From: Methylophilus sp. DW102 | GTDB taxonomy: Bacteria; Pseudomonadota; Gammaproteobacteria; Burkholderiales; Methylophilaceae | NCBI RefSeq assembly: GCF_037076555.1 | Contig: NZ_AP029023.1 | Location: 2,356,001-2,420,000, forward strand | DNA: 64,000 bases | Direction of reading: 5' to 3' | Shown: positions 46,338 to 56,758 of the stretch, in pieces | Numbering within the stretch: the stretch's first letter is position 1 | How the letters are laid out: the number at the start of each line of letters is the position of its first letter | Position numbers and translations under genes: made by a program | The notes under the pieces: generated by a model | What the model was told of the DNA's origin: nothing | The model's input: the letters and a program-made list of their open reading frames with translations, nothing else | Databases searched by the model: none

Positions 46338-47057
46338 TTACATCGAACGACGCTGTTGACGTTGAGCCCAAGCCAATAGGCCAAGTCCTAATAACATCAT
46401 TGCAGAGCGATCAGCCTCAGGCACAGGTAGCGTCACAGACAGCAAGCTAACGCTTTGCGAAACGGGATAACCACTCATGGTTCCAACACGCCCATAGCCA
46501 GCGACAGAAGTCCCCGTCATACAGGTTGGTCCCATCATGCCGCCCGCCGTACAATCCGCATAGGCCAGCTTGTTGATCTGCGCAGAAGTCAGCGCGGCCA
46601 ATGGATCAGTCGTGTTCACAAACACTCTGGCGTAGGCATTGTTGCTACCATTGTTTCTGGTCATTCCCACGCCAGGGGTCCATCCATCGCCGCTTGTAAA
46701 CGTGCTGGTGGTTGAGTTAAGAAAAGTGGTAACGAGAAACCCGCCCAGCGCAGCGTCATAAGTCGCATCCAGCTGATGAGTCAAATGCACCCAACTCATG
46801 TCATCAGTGCCATTGATGCCAGTGGCAGGGTTGTAGTCTATAGAGCCGGTCATGGATTCACTGAGCCAGCCCTGCAAACCAGAAACCGTCTTGCTGACAG
46901 TATCAAAAGTGAATGTCCCCACAAACCAGGTATTGGCCGGATCAGTATCTGGCTCAATAAACTTGGTGGTCACGTTATAGGTTGCAAGCGCAGCAAATGC
47001 TGGGCTGGTTACCAAGGTCATGGCCGCGATTGCCAATGTTTTTTTCAATACGTTCAT
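46338..47057 (-). CDS. PEP-CTERM exported protein 1
   Basis: A 239-residue exported protein: signal peptide (LAIAAMTLVTSPAFA), a beta-rich body with a Cys pair (YADCTAGGMMGPTCMTG), and a PEP-CTERM tail (VPEADRSAMMLLGLGLL, then AQRQQRRSM). It is directly upstream of the OprC-like receptor on the same strand. Met/Cys in the body could bind a metal, but that is speculation. Confidence 0.82.
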   Translation of the reverse strand: MNVLKKTLAIAAMTLVTSPAFAALATYNVTTKFIEPDTDPANTWFVGTFTFDTVSKTVSGLQGWLSESMTGSIDYNPATGINGTDDMSWVHLTHQLDATYDAALGGFLVTTFLNSTTSTFTSGDGWTPGVGMTRNNGSNNAYARVFVNTTDPLAALTSAQINKLAYADCTAGGMMGPTCMTGTSVAGYGRVGTMSGYPVSQSVSLLSVTLPVPEADRSAMMLLGLGLLAWAQRQQRRSM

Positions 47058-47120
47058 TATCTTCTCCTATCATGTTGGTGAGGGCGTTAAGCACACTCTC
47101 CAACGATTCATGTCATGGGG

Positions 47121-47869
47121 TTATTTGCTACGACGGCGCACCTGCCAGCCGACCAAGGCCAGACCTGTCAGCAACAGGCCCATGTTTTCCGGCTCTGGGA
47201 CTGCGCTGACATTCAGTGAGGCGGTGTAGCCAAAACTAGTCGCCAGCTGGTTTGCGGCGTTGTTACCGCCAATCATGATGGTGTAATCCCCTGCCCCCAG
47301 CAGAAACTTGCCGGTGACCACATCGGTCGCTGTGGTCGCAGAGCCCTTGTAGATAAAGCTGCTCAGTTCGCTGTCGATGCCAATCGCATCGCCGTCACCG
47401 CCCATTTTCCAGTTGCCCAATGCATTCCAGCTGCCATCGGTGTCGGTATAAGACTTGTTGGAGCCCAGGTTGGCTTGCGCCCAGCTGTAGCGCCAGACGA
47501 TAGAAGCGTTGGCACTATCGTAATCGGCACTGGTTTGCGTGCCTGGAAAAACGCCACCGGTTCTGACTGCCGCCAGTCCACCGTAAATAGAGAAAGCAGG
47601 TAACAGATCGGCAGAGGTTGCATCGACGCTGAAATCCACCCAGGCATTGTTTTGCAGGGTGAAACGGAAAGCACGACCAATATGGCTGTCGCCCAGATTG
47701 CCGTCAGCGGCGCCGGCCCAGCCATAGTTGGTATTGACGGTGGTGGTAATGCTATTGCTGGCATTCACCAGGCCAGAGAATGTGCCAAAGTCACGCCCGG
47801 TATAACTTAAATGCGCCCAGGCAGGTTGAGTGAGTCCCAGCAAGGCCAGGGCCAAGAAGGTTTTTTTCA
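47121..47869 (-). CDS. PEP-CTERM exported protein 2
   Basis: A 248-residue exported protein from ATG 47869 (MKKTFLALALLGLTQPAWAH, cut after WAH or before it). The body is rich in Gly/Ser/Asn/Asp with YTIMIGGNNAANQ and FKGSAT-like segments, i.e. a choice-of-anchor-type fold. Tail: VPEPENMGLLLTGLALVG, then QVRRRSK. It precedes PEP-CTERM protein 1 in the operon-like run. Confidence 0.84.
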
Positions 47870-47947
47870 TATACTTTTCCTCAGAAATATTTTTTGTAAA
47901 CGGCATGCCCCCTACTGGTCAGCTACCAGCAGGGTGAGCATCACACA

Positions 47948-48196
47948 TCAGGCGGCGAAGACTTGCCTGGCATCCCGATCGGGTTGCCAGCGGATAAGCG
48001 CGCTGATGTCACAAGCGAAATAAGAGCAAAGTTTGCCCAGATGCTCGGTGCATGCGTTGTAAGAAGGATTTTTGACCATGCGATGCAAGGTCATGCGGCT
48101 GATGCCGGTAGACTCAGCGATTTCTTTGAGGGTGATGTGGCGTTTCCACTCCACCTGTTTGGCAAATATCATTGCCTGAAGGTTGATGACGATCAT
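47948..48196 (-). CDS. Small HTH (Cro/C1-type) regulator
   Basis: An 82-residue DNA-binding protein with a Cro/C1 (XRE, HTH_26-like) domain: TLKEIAESTGISRMTLHRMV. It is the size of a phage-type repressor but stands alone in this operon-like run, just upstream of the PEP-CTERM genes, and could regulate them. The start ATG 48196 has a weak site. Confidence 0.78.
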   Translation of the reverse strand: MIVINLQAMIFAKQVEWKRHITLKEIAESTGISRMTLHRMVKNPSYNACTEHLGKLCSYFACDISALIRWQPDRDARQVFAA

Positions 48197-48260
48197 GTCA
48201 TGACTCCATATGTGCCTGCATCACAGGCATACCCATAAACCGTCTAGACGACAGACGGTG

Positions 48261-48695
48261 CTAGATTGAGCGTGGAGTCAGTGGGGGTGCGCGCGTGGGG
48301 TGCGCGGTGGAGTAAACACTTGCGACAACCGGGGCCTGATAGCTGCTTAAAGCAATCTCGGCCTGGGCTTGTTGAAACAGAATGTAAGCCGGATTGGGCT
48401 GGGGCAATACCACATCATCCATCGCCATATGGCAGAACGGACAATGATTGAGATGATGTCCCAGTGAAACCGGTTTTTGTGAAGGCTGATAGTCAATCAG
48501 GGTGGCGCGCAATTTTCCTTGCGTGGTGATCACCTGAATGACCAGTTTACTGCCCTGCGAGGAACACACCTCCTGAATAAAGCTTTTGCCTGTTTGCATG
48601 GGAAACGCGAGGCTCAACGTCGGCACGAGCGCAGCCAGCATGATAGCCATCAAGGCCATGCGTGCCATCCAACGTTGAAATTTGCGCGTCACCAT
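48261..48695 (-). CDS. DUF2946 protein
   Basis: A 144-residue protein of the DUF2946 family: N-terminal membrane helix (MALMAIMLAALVPTLSLAF) and the conserved HLNHCPFCHMAMDD motif (CxxC-H, Met), which is a plausible metal (copper) site. DUF2946 genes are often beside TonB copper receptors, as here. It is the upstream-most gene of the block on this strand. Confidence 0.85.
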   Translation of the reverse strand: MVTRKFQRWMARMALMAIMLAALVPTLSLAFPMQTGKSFIQEVCSSQGSKLVIQVITTQGKLRATLIDYQPSQKPVSLGHHLNHCPFCHMAMDDVVLPQPNPAYILFQQAQAEIALSSYQAPVVASVYSTAHPTRAPPLTPRSI

Positions 48696-48759
48696 GCCGC
48701 CATTTTAACGGCAATCCTTTAAAATAAACAATAGCCTCTTCATTGACACAGGACAAACC

Positions 48760-49656
48760 ATGGCCACTCCCAGCCTGCTGGCACTACTAGATGACATTAC
48801 CACCATGCTGGATGACGTTTCCGTCATGAGCCAGCTCGCGGCCAAAAAAACAGCGGGGGTGCTGGGCGATGACCTTGCGCTCAATGCCCAGCAAGTCACA
48901 GGGATTGCCGCCAAGAGAGAGCTGCCAGTGGTGTGGGCGGTGGCGCGAGGATCGCTGCTGAACAAACTGATTCTGGTGCCTACAGCGCTGTTGATCAGTG
49001 CGTTTTTACCTTGGCTGATCACCCCCTTGCTGATGCTGGGAGGGGCCTTTCTGTGCTTTGAAGGCTTTGAGAAAGTCTGGCACAAACTGCGCCATGACAA
49101 GCACTCGGACACCAGTGAACAAGCGATCCACGCCGCCATGCAGCAACCTGAGACAGACCTGGTCGCCCTGGAGCAGGAAAAAATCAAAGGCGCTGTTCGG
49201 ACGGACTTCATTCTGTCCGCCGAAATTATTGTGATTGCCCTGGGCGTTGTCGCCGATGCAGCGATCACGCAGCGTATTCTGGTGCTCTCCCTCATTGCAG
49301 TCGTCATGACACTGGGGGTGTATGGCCTGGTCGCTTTGATCGTCAAAATGGATGATATCGGCTTATGGCTGATGCAACGAAGCGGTCATCATCTTCTGGC
49401 CTCTGCCGCACGCAAAACAGGTTGGGGCATGGTGCAAACGGTCCCCTACCTGATGCGCTTGCTCAGCATCGTCGGCACCGCGGCCATGTTTCTGGTCGGC
49501 GGTGGCATTCTCGCCCATGGCATCCCCCCCTTGCATGCGCTGATTGAGCAATCTCCACAGTGGACGCTGTTGTGGAACGCCTTGATCGGCATATTGGCGG
49601 GCGCTATCTGCTTCGTCTTAATCCATATCGCGATGATATTTAGAAAGAAACACTAG
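48760..49656 (+). CDS. DUF808 (YedI-like) membrane protein
   Basis: A 298-residue inner-membrane protein of the DUF808 family with about seven hydrophobic helices and conserved [20 protein letters not shown] and [18 protein letters not shown] at the start. Function unknown in all members. It is divergent from the DUF2946 gene, with 64 bases between. Confidence 0.9.
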   Translation: MATPSLLALLDDITTMLDDVSVMSQLAAKKTAGVLGDDLALNAQQVTGIAAKRELPVVWAVARGSLLNKLILVPTALLISAFLPWLITPLLMLGGAFLCFEGFEKVWHKLRHDKHSDTSEQAIHAAMQQPETDLVALEQEKIKGAVRTDFILSAEIIVIALGVVADAAITQRILVLSLIAVVMTLGVYGLVALIVKMDDIGLWLMQRSGHHLLASAARKTGWGMVQTVPYLMRLLSIVGTAAMFLVGGGILAHGIPPLHALIEQSPQWTLLWNALIGILAGAICFVLIHIAMIFRKKH

Positions 49657-49700
49657 TTTTTTTCTAAGCCCTTGTTAGAATTACCTAAAAAGGGGGCTTC

Positions 49701-52001
49701 ATGATACTTTCGCGCAAAGTAATAGTGGTTGCTTTATCGGTTTCCGTTGCTTGCTTGCTCGGTTCTTTGCAAGCAACACCCGCTAAAATGTTATGGCTGG
49801 ATAATGTGCACTGGTTTGTCACCAATGCGGCCTGCCTGATTCTGGCGCTACTGGGTTATTACCGCAGCCATCTCTCACACCGCCCCTGTAAACGCTGGTT
49901 TGTGTTTGGTACCTTGGCCTATTTTACCGGCGGCGTGCTCTGGATATTTGAAGTCCTCACCAAACAAACCAATTTCCCCGCCCAGTCCGATATTTTTTAC
50001 CCTCTCATGGGCGTATGCCTCATCATCGGCTTTATCACCGCCTTACGCAGCCAGCTTTCTGCAGCCAAAACCTGGGCATTCTCGATTGACACCATTTCAT
50101 TCAGCATTGCTGTTCTCAGCTACATCCTAATTTTATATTTGCCACAATCGTCCGAAGTCAGCCCGCTACAGCTGGCCGTGCTCAGTGCCTACCCTGCCAG
50201 TTTACTCAGTGCTGCGCTGGTTTCCCTGCTATTGATCCCATACCTGCGACCGGCATGGATGATGCCCTGGCTTATGCTCAGCGCGGGGTTGACCTTGCTG
50301 GGCGCATGCTGGATGCAATGGAATCTGAACGCACTCAACCACGTGCCTCAAACTAGCCTCTGGACCAATTACGGTTTTTCAGCGGCAGACCTGTTGATCG
50401 GCAGCGGGCTGTATGGCTGGCAAGTCCGCATTGCCAAGCGCGTGTCTTATCACAGGCAATGCAGACGCGTTCGCGGCTTGATTCCAGCCATTACCTTTAT
50501 TTTTAGCATGTGTACACTGGCGCTCATCTGGTGGCAAAGCGGCCCGCACCCCTATGCCTATTACATTGCCATCGGCTCAGTCATGATGATTCTGGTGTTC
50601 TCGGCCCTGCGGCAAAGTATCTTGCTGCGTGAGAGTGAAAAACTGCTACTCGCCGAAAATCTGCTGGCCGAAAAAGAACGCCAGTTCCAGCAGTTGTCGC
50701 GCAACGACCCGCTCACGCGGCTTCCCAACCGGCTGGCCATACACACACTGCTAGAACACGCCATCATCACGGCAGCCGATGCCAGCGACACCGTCGCCCT
50801 GCTCATGATTGATTTAAAGCATTTTCAAAGCATTAACGACAGCTTCGGCCACCATACCGGCGACTTGTACTTACTGGAGATCGCCCAGCGCCTGCAATAT
50901 ATCACGCATGAATCCGGCGAGTTAGGCCGTGTGCATGGCGACAAATTTGCCCTGATTACCTCGCGGAAAACCGATGCCGAACTGGTTCATCTGGCAAACA
51001 ATTTATGCAGAATTGTGCATAAGCCCGTGCTGATTGAAGGACATGAATTGATTCTGGATGCCTATATCGGCATCAGCCTGTTTCCGCGTGATGCAGAAGA
51101 TGCAGAGCAGCTGGCACGCAATGCCAACACCGCACTTGCGCATGCCAAGCACGGCACCCAACATCCGTATTTATTCTATTGCAAAGAACATACCAGGCTG
51201 GCTCAAAACCGCTTCAAGCTCGACGTGCAACTGCGCAAAGCCATCAAAAAACAAGAATTCTTTTTGCAGTTTCAACCGATTTTCAGCCTGGGCAAACAAC
51301 AACCGGTCATCTGCAATATTGAGGCGCTCATCCGCTGGAAAACCAACAAGGGAGAGGTGGTCTCCCCGGCTGAATTTATCCCCTACGCCGAACAGTCTGG
51401 CCTGATTTTACCCATGGGCGAATGGATTATTGCAGAAGCATTCAAGCATTGGGCCAAGCTGGTTAAAGACAGTGGTCATGAGGTGGGCCTTTCAATTAAC
51501 ATCTCCCCGCGGCAATTCCGTGACCATAGCTTGCCACTGCGCATTGCCGGGCAACTACAACGCTATCACCTGCCGGCCCGCTTGCTGACCCTGGAAATCA
51601 CCGAAAGCGCCGTCTTTGAACATGAAGAACAGGCGCTGGAAACCTTAAAACAATTCAAGGCCATTGGCGTGCGCCTGTCGCTCGATGATTTTGGTGTAGG
51701 CAACTCATCGCTGTTTAAACTCAAACACCTGCCCCTGGATGAACTCAAAATTGACCGTGCCTTTATGATTGATGTACCGGAAAGCAGCGCCGACAGCGAA
51801 ATTGTCAGCACCATTATCAAAACAGCCGGCATTCTGGGCTTGTCCGTTGTGGTAGAAGGCATTGAAACCGAAGCGCAGCTTGAGTTTCTACGCAAGATCG
51901 GCTGCGATTGCATCCAGGGCTTTCTGCTGGGCCGCCCGATGGATATCCAAGGCATTCCGCCCCTGTTAGTCGCGGCCAAGACACAAACGCTGAGCGCTTA
52001 A
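49701..52001 (+). CDS. Membrane GGDEF-EAL protein with degenerate GGDEF
   Basis: A 766-residue protein. About ten hydrophobic helices (1-310) with no known sensor name, then a GGDEF domain whose motif reads VHGDKF (near 411) instead of GGDEF, so cyclase activity is probably lost. The EAL domain is intact in key residues: NIEALIRW, SINIS, EITES, DDFGVGNSS, KIDRAF and EGIETEA. The protein is therefore most likely a phosphodiesterase with a regulatory, GTP-sensing GGDEF. It is the third GGDEF-EAL protein of the window. Confidence 0.92.
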   Translation: MILSRKVIVVALSVSVACLLGSLQATPAKMLWLDNVHWFVTNAACLILALLGYYRSHLSHRPCKRWFVFGTLAYFTGGVLWIFEVLTKQTNFPAQSDIFYPLMGVCLIIGFITALRSQLSAAKTWAFSIDTISFSIAVLSYILILYLPQSSEVSPLQLAVLSAYPASLLSAALVSLLLIPYLRPAWMMPWLMLSAGLTLLGACWMQWNLNALNHVPQTSLWTNYGFSAADLLIGSGLYGWQVRIAKRVSYHRQCRRVRGLIPAITFIFSMCTLALIWWQSGPHPYAYYIAIGSVMMILVFSALRQSILLRESEKLLLAENLLAEKERQFQQLSRNDPLTRLPNRLAIHTLLEHAIITAADASDTVALLMIDLKHFQSINDSFGHHTGDLYLLEIAQRLQYITHESGELGRVHGDKFALITSRKTDAELVHLANNLCRIVHKPVLIEGHELILDAYIGISLFPRDAEDAEQLARNANTALAHAKHGTQHPYLFYCKEHTRLAQNRFKLDVQLRKAIKKQEFFLQFQPIFSLGKQQPVICNIEALIRWKTNKGEVVSPAEFIPYAEQSGLILPMGEWIIAEAFKHWAKLVKDSGHEVGLSINISPRQFRDHSLPLRIAGQLQRYHLPARLLTLEITESAVFEHEEQALETLKQFKAIGVRLSLDDFGVGNSSLFKLKHLPLDELKIDRAFMIDVPESSADSEIVSTIIKTAGILGLSVVVEGIETEAQLEFLRKIGCDCIQGFLLGRPMDIQGIPPLLVAAKTQTLSA

Positions 52002-52025
52002 TCTTTGACGCTGTCAGCCTACGGC

Positions 52026-52370
52026 TTAAAACTGCAGTTTGAGCTGTATAGTCACGGCATCACCTTCCCGCACACTCGCCTGCTTGCGAATTTCTGCCTT
52101 TAAAAACAAGGCATAGCGCTTGTGATCAAATGCCGGAAAAATCGAGGTTTGCCACGTCAAGGCTGGGGCTGGAATAGATGGGGCGCGGTTGGAAGTGATA
52201 CTCGCAGTGACCTTGACCGCCCCCCAGCCGCGGCGTTTGGTTTGATGGTATTGGCTAAGGGTATGAATTTCGTCAGAGATATCTGGCGGCAAGCTGACGT
52301 AATGCCAGGTGCTTTTGCTGCCTTGCCAAAGCCTGATCACATCATTAAACGTATACTCCAGTCCATCCAT
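52026..52370 (-). CDS. DUF1905 protein
   Basis: A 114-residue protein of the DUF1905 family (beta-barrel of about 90 residues: WHYVSLPPDISDEI, WGAVKVTASI, YALFLKAEIRKQASVREGD, VTIQLKL). Function unknown. Start taken at ATG 52370 because GAGG precedes it; ATG 52385 is possible. Neighbours differ in direction, so it is transcribed alone. Confidence 0.75.
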   Translation of the reverse strand: MDGLEYTFNDVIRLWQGSKSTWHYVSLPPDISDEIHTLSQYHQTKRRGWGAVKVTASITSNRAPSIPAPALTWQTSIFPAFDHKRYALFLKAEIRKQASVREGDAVTIQLKLQF

Positions 52371-52430
52371 CGCTGCCTCACTCATCGCAAGTCACCAGAA
52401 CCCGCGTTCACCTGACTGCAGAACACGGTT

Positions 52431-52910
52431 TCAGGAGGCCGTGGGTTGTTTAAAACTATCCAGCATCAACATACCCACACCGACGCAAATGGCACTGTCT
52501 GCCACATTAAACGCAGGCCAGGCCCATTGCTGATAATAAAACAGCAAAAAGTCCACCACATAGCCGAGCGTGAGGCGGTCATAGAGATTGCCCAAGGCGC
52601 CGCCCAACACCAGCGCCAGCCCCAAACAGAATAACTTTTTCTGCGGATGTTTGACCAGCAAATACACCATCACGGCAGAAGCCAGCGTCGAGACCGCGGT
52701 GAAAAAGCCATGCTGCCAGCCGCCGGCATTGGCCAAAAAGCTAAAGGCCGCGCCGGTGTTGTGGTAACGCACCAGATCAAAAAAACCGGTGACGGGCAAA
52801 TGCTCGCCATAGACAAACATGCGCTGGATCAGGTGCTTGGTGTAGAGATCAAGCGCGATGACAATGGCGCTTAACACCAGCCATGGCAGAGCCGAGCGAA
52901 CATTAAGCAT
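52431..52910 (-). CDS. lspA: Lipoprotein signal peptidase
   Basis: A 159-residue signal peptidase II with four membrane helices and catalytic Asp residues in [25 protein letters not shown] is the conserved box. It starts at ATG 52910, overlapping the ileS stop by eight bases, so it is coupled to ileS. It cleaves lipoprotein signal peptides. The operon is murJ-ribF-ileS-lspA. Confidence 0.97.
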   Translation of the reverse strand: MLNVRSALPWLVLSAIVIALDLYTKHLIQRMFVYGEHLPVTGFFDLVRYHNTGAAFSFLANAGGWQHGFFTAVSTLASAVMVYLLVKHPQKKLFCLGLALVLGGALGNLYDRLTLGYVVDFLLFYYQQWAWPAFNVADSAICVGVGMLMLDSFKQPTAS

Positions 52911-55761
52911 AGTTGCGCACTTCACCTTTGCCAAACAGGTTGCTTACACAACGGCCGCACAGGGTCGGGTGTGCGAGATCAATGCCGACATCCGCACGGT
53001 AATGCCAGCAGCGGTCGCACTTCTGATGTGCGCTCGGCTTCACCAGGATTTTCTGCGCTGATGCATCAGCGACTTTGTAGGTGGTCGCACTGGAGGTGAT
53101 CATGACAAAGCGCAAGTCATCCTGCAGGCTGCTCAGGGCTTCAAATGCCTCGCTGGTAACATGAAACTCCAGCTCGGCTTGCAATGAAGACCCCACCTTG
53201 CCTTCGCCACGCAACACTTCAATCTCTTTGGCAGCTTGCGCGCGCAAGGCAATAACAGTTTGCCAGTGCTGTAATTGCGTGTCACTCAAGCCATGGGCAG
53301 GCAATGCATACCAGTCTTCTTCAAACACGGTCGCCACAGCATCCAGTCCCAAGGTCTGCCAGATTTCATCAGCAGTAAAGCTCAAGATTGGAGCCATCAA
53401 ACGCATCATGGCATGCGTGATGTGATGCAGGGCGCTCTGAGCCGCACGTCGCGCATGCGAGGTTTCACCGCTGGTGTACAAACGGTCTTTGAGGATATCG
53501 AGGTAGAAACCGCCCAAGTCTTCAGAACAGAAACTCACAAATTTCTGTACGGCCAGATGGAATTCGTATTTGTCGTAATCGGCCAGAATACCCGTTTGCA
53601 ATTGATGGGTCAGATGCAGCGCGTAACGGTCAATTTCCAGCCACTGATCAACCGGCAACAAGTCTTTGCTGGCATCAAAGTCAGCCAGGTTAGAGAGCAA
53701 GAAGCGCAAGGTATTGCGGATACGGCGATAGCCATCGGCCACGCGCTTGAGGATCTCGTCACTGATGGTCAGCTCACCTGAGTAGTCGGTTGAGGCAACC
53801 CACAAGCGCAGGATATCAGCACCATAGGTGTCCATCACCTTTTGCGGTGCAACCACGTTGCCTTTGGACTTACTCATTTTGTGACCTGCTCCATCCACCA
53901 CAAAACCATGTGTCAGCAAGGCTTTGTAAGGCGCATTGCCATCAATGGCGCACCCAGTCAGCAAGCTGGACTGAAACCAGCCACGGTGTTGGTCAGAGCC
54001 TTCCAGATACAAGTCAGCCACAGGCTGGTGTTCAGCCTCACGCTGGTTAGCTGCCGCAGATAGGCTAGCATGATGCGCTGAACGCACCACTGCATAATGC
54101 GTGGCGCCAGAGTCAAACCACACGTCCAGCGTATCGGTCACTTTTTTGTATTGCTCGGCATTTTCAGGCGCATGCTGCGCGAGGAAAGTCGCGCCATCGA
54201 GGCTGAACCAGGCTTCTATGCCCTGCTGCTCCACCTGTTTGCACACGGTTTCCAGCAACTGCATGGTCTGTGGATGTGGTTCACCAGTTTCTTTATGCAC
54301 AAAGAACGGCATAGGCACACCCCAGTTACGCTGGCGAGAGACGCACCAGTCTGGGCGGTTTTTAATCATGGCCTCCAGGCGTGCACGGCCCCAGCTCGGG
54401 AAGAACTGGGTCGCGTCTACCGCTGTGTTGGCATGTTCACGCAAAGCTTTGCCATCTTTGCCAACAGAGTTCATGCCAATAAACCACTGATGCGTTGCCA
54501 ATTGCATCAATGGCGTTTTATGGCGCCAGCAATGCGGGAAGCTGTGGTTTAAACGCGCAGAGGCAAACAGCACGCCGTTTTCCTGCAGTTTAGCCAGAAT
54601 CACTTTATTCGCATCCTGGCGGCTCAGGCCACGGATCTCAGCCAGCTCAACCAGTTCACTGCTAAAAAATTTGCCATCGCCACCAATCAAGACGCGTGGC
54701 TTCTCGTTAGGGAAATTAGCGCGCATGACCAGCCAGTCATCGTTACCGTGCGCAGCGGCCGTATGCACTAGACCTGTACCTGCATCAGTCGTCACGTGGT
54801 CACCGGTGATCACCGGCACCTGGCGGTTGTCGAATGGATGCTGTAGCAACAACCCACGCAAAGCTTCACCTTTGCAACTGGCTAACACAGAACTATTTTC
54901 CTCTGCATACCTAGCCAAGGTCTTTTCAGCCAATTCACGAACCAGGATCAACAATCCTTTGCTGGTGTGGATTAAATCGTACTCGAGTTCAGCATTGACA
55001 CTCACCGCCTGGTTGGCAGGTAAGGTCCATGGCGTCGTGGTCCAGATCACGGCATAAACATCACCATTCACTGTTGTACCAAATGCTTTGCTTAACGCAG
55101 CGTTGTCCACCACTTTGAAACCCACATCAATCGCAGGTGAGTTAACGTCCTCATACTCCACCTCGGCTTCAGCCAGCGCAGAACCGCAGTCCACGCACCA
55201 GTGCACGGGCTTGGAACCCTGGTACAAATAGCCATTCTGGTAGATTTCGCCCAAGGCACGCATGATATCGGCCTCGGTATTAAACGCCATGGTCAGGTAT
55301 GGGTGATCCCAATCGCCCAGCACCCCCAGGCGAATAAAGTCTTTTTTCTGCTTCTCGACCTGCTCGGCGGCATAGGCGCGGCACAGCTCGCGGAACTTGG
55401 CCGGGTCTATATTTTTGCCATGGTTTTTCTCGACCACCAACTCAATGGGTAGGCCGTGGCAATCCCAGCCTGGCACATAAGGCGCGTCAAAACCACTCAT
55501 GGTTTTGGCCTTGATGATGATGTCTTTCAGGATTTTATTGACGGCGTGACCAATGTGAATATCGCCGTTGGCATAGGGAGGGCCATCATGCAGGATGAAC
55601 GCTTGCGCACCTTTGCGCTTGGCGCGGATACGCTCGTAGACCTTGCGCTCCTGCCAGCTTTTTAACCAGGCGGGTTCGCGCTTGGACAAATCACCACGCA
55701 TGGGAAAGCTGGTTTCAGGTAAATTCAGTTTATATTTTGAATCTTTGTTTTGGTCAGTCAT
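52903..55761 (-). CDS. ileS: Isoleucyl-tRNA synthetase
   Basis: A 952-residue class I synthetase. HIGH region [20 protein letters not shown] signature [10 protein letters not shown], editing domain ([13 protein letters not shown]), and a C-terminal zinc finger ([13 protein letters not shown], then CGRC). It charges tRNA-Ile. It lies between ribF and lspA; 94 bases separate it from ribF and hold most of the repeat at 55785. Confidence 0.99.
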   Translation of the reverse strand: MTDQNKDSKYKLNLPETSFPMRGDLSKREPAWLKSWQERKVYERIRAKRKGAQAFILHDGPPYANGDIHIGHAVNKILKDIIIKAKTMSGFDAPYVPGWDCHGLPIELVVEKNHGKNIDPAKFRELCRAYAAEQVEKQKKDFIRLGVLGDWDHPYLTMAFNTEADIMRALGEIYQNGYLYQGSKPVHWCVDCGSALAEAEVEYEDVNSPAIDVGFKVVDNAALSKAFGTTVNGDVYAVIWTTTPWTLPANQAVSVNAELEYDLIHTSKGLLILVRELAEKTLARYAEENSSVLASCKGEALRGLLLQHPFDNRQVPVITGDHVTTDAGTGLVHTAAAHGNDDWLVMRANFPNEKPRVLIGGDGKFFSSELVELAEIRGLSRQDANKVILAKLQENGVLFASARLNHSFPHCWRHKTPLMQLATHQWFIGMNSVGKDGKALREHANTAVDATQFFPSWGRARLEAMIKNRPDWCVSRQRNWGVPMPFFVHKETGEPHPQTMQLLETVCKQVEQQGIEAWFSLDGATFLAQHAPENAEQYKKVTDTLDVWFDSGATHYAVVRSAHHASLSAAANQREAEHQPVADLYLEGSDQHRGWFQSSLLTGCAIDGNAPYKALLTHGFVVDGAGHKMSKSKGNVVAPQKVMDTYGADILRLWVASTDYSGELTISDEILKRVADGYRRIRNTLRFLLSNLADFDASKDLLPVDQWLEIDRYALHLTHQLQTGILADYDKYEFHLAVQKFVSFCSEDLGGFYLDILKDRLYTSGETSHARRAAQSALHHITHAMMRLMAPILSFTADEIWQTLGLDAVATVFEEDWYALPAHGLSDTQLQHWQTVIALRAQAAKEIEVLRGEGKVGSSLQAELEFHVTSEAFEALSSLQDDLRFVMITSSATTYKVADASAQKILVKPSAHQKCDRCWHYRADVGIDLAHPTLCGRCVSNLFGKGEVRNYA

Positions 55762-55784
55762 TTAAAATTCTCAAATCGTTTTAA

Positions 55785-55875
55785 CCACAGATAAACACAA
55801 AGGCACACAGATATTCTGCGTAGGCTCCCAGCAATTGCTTGGTTTTTATCTGCGTTTATCTGTGTGTATCTGTGG
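55785..55875. repeat. Imperfect inverted repeat overlapping the ribF stop
   Basis: The left arm starts CCACAGATAAACACA (55785) and the right arm ends CTGTGTGTATCTGTGG (55875). Internally both contain several CAGAT-type units, including CACACAGAT and its complement. This resembles the widespread ccacagat-type intergenic repeat of proteobacteria. Its right arm encodes the last residues of RibF (ATDTHR) and its stop, so the repeat probably reached into the gene. Confidence 0.65.
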
Positions 55876-56758
55876 CAAAATAGCTTTTTGCTGCTGCAGT
55901 ATCCAGCGCAATTTGCGCTTTCAGCGCATCCAGTCCGGCAAACTTTTGCTCGTCGCGCAGTTTGTGAAAAAACTGCACATGCACATGTTGACCGTAAAGA
56001 TCACCATTAAAATCAAACACATGCACTTCGAGTTTAAGCTTGGGGATGCCTTCCAGCGTCGGGCGATTGCCCAAATTGGCCACAGCCGGTAAATTGTTCA
56101 ATTTTACCGCATAAACCCCTGTCAGTGCAGGCCGTTCGTGGCGCATATGGACATTGGCAGTGGGGAACCCCAGTTGCCGGCCCAGCTTGGCGCCATGGAC
56201 GACCTTGCCACTGATGCTGTAAGGCCGTCCCAGCAAGGCCTGCGCTTTGAGCAACTCGCCAGCCGCCAGCGCATCGCGCACCAAGGTGCTCGACACACGC
56301 TCACCTTGCAGCTGCACTTCTGGTAAGGGAATCACATTAAATCCGTGCTCAATCAGGGTTTGCACACTGCCCGCCCGCCTGGATCCGAAACAGAAGTCCT
56401 CGCCCACCATCACCACATTGGCATTGAGTTGCTCACGCAACACTTGCATAAAAGCGGTTGGACTCTGCCCTGCAAACGCCTGGTTAAAGCGCTGCACATA
56501 GACATCCTGCACACCACATTCGGCAAAATACTCCAGCTTTTCACGCATGGAGGCCAAACGTGCGGGGGCGTTTTGTGGTGTAAAAAATTCACGTGGATGC
56601 GGCTCAAAGGTCATGACCGCTGGCGTAATCTTGTAGGTTTGCGTGTAGGCAATCAGCTGCCTCAGCAAGGCCTGATGCCCTAAATGCATGCCATCAAAAT
56701 TACCGATGGCAATCGCCTGCGGCGTTTGAGCCGCTGGAAAATGACGAAATATTTGCAT
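55856..56758 (-). CDS. ribF: Bifunctional riboflavin kinase/FMN adenylyltransferase
   Basis: A 300-residue enzyme that makes FMN and FAD. N-terminal adenylyltransferase: GNFDGMHLGHQALL and the TFEPHPREFF box; C-terminal kinase: GRPYSISGKVVHGAKLGRQLGFPTAN in parts (each ≤20). Its start overlaps the murJ stop by one base (TAATG). The C-terminal end ATDTHR is encoded by a repeat (55785-55875), so it is not family sequence. Confidence 0.97.
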   Translation of the reverse strand: MQIFRHFPAAQTPQAIAIGNFDGMHLGHQALLRQLIAYTQTYKITPAVMTFEPHPREFFTPQNAPARLASMREKLEYFAECGVQDVYVQRFNQAFAGQSPTAFMQVLREQLNANVVMVGEDFCFGSRRAGSVQTLIEHGFNVIPLPEVQLQGERVSSTLVRDALAAGELLKAQALLGRPYSISGKVVHGAKLGRQLGFPTANVHMRHERPALTGVYAVKLNNLPAVANLGNRPTLEGIPKLKLEVHVFDFNGDLYGQHVHVQFFHKLRDEQKFAGLDALKAQIALDTAAAKSYFATDTHR

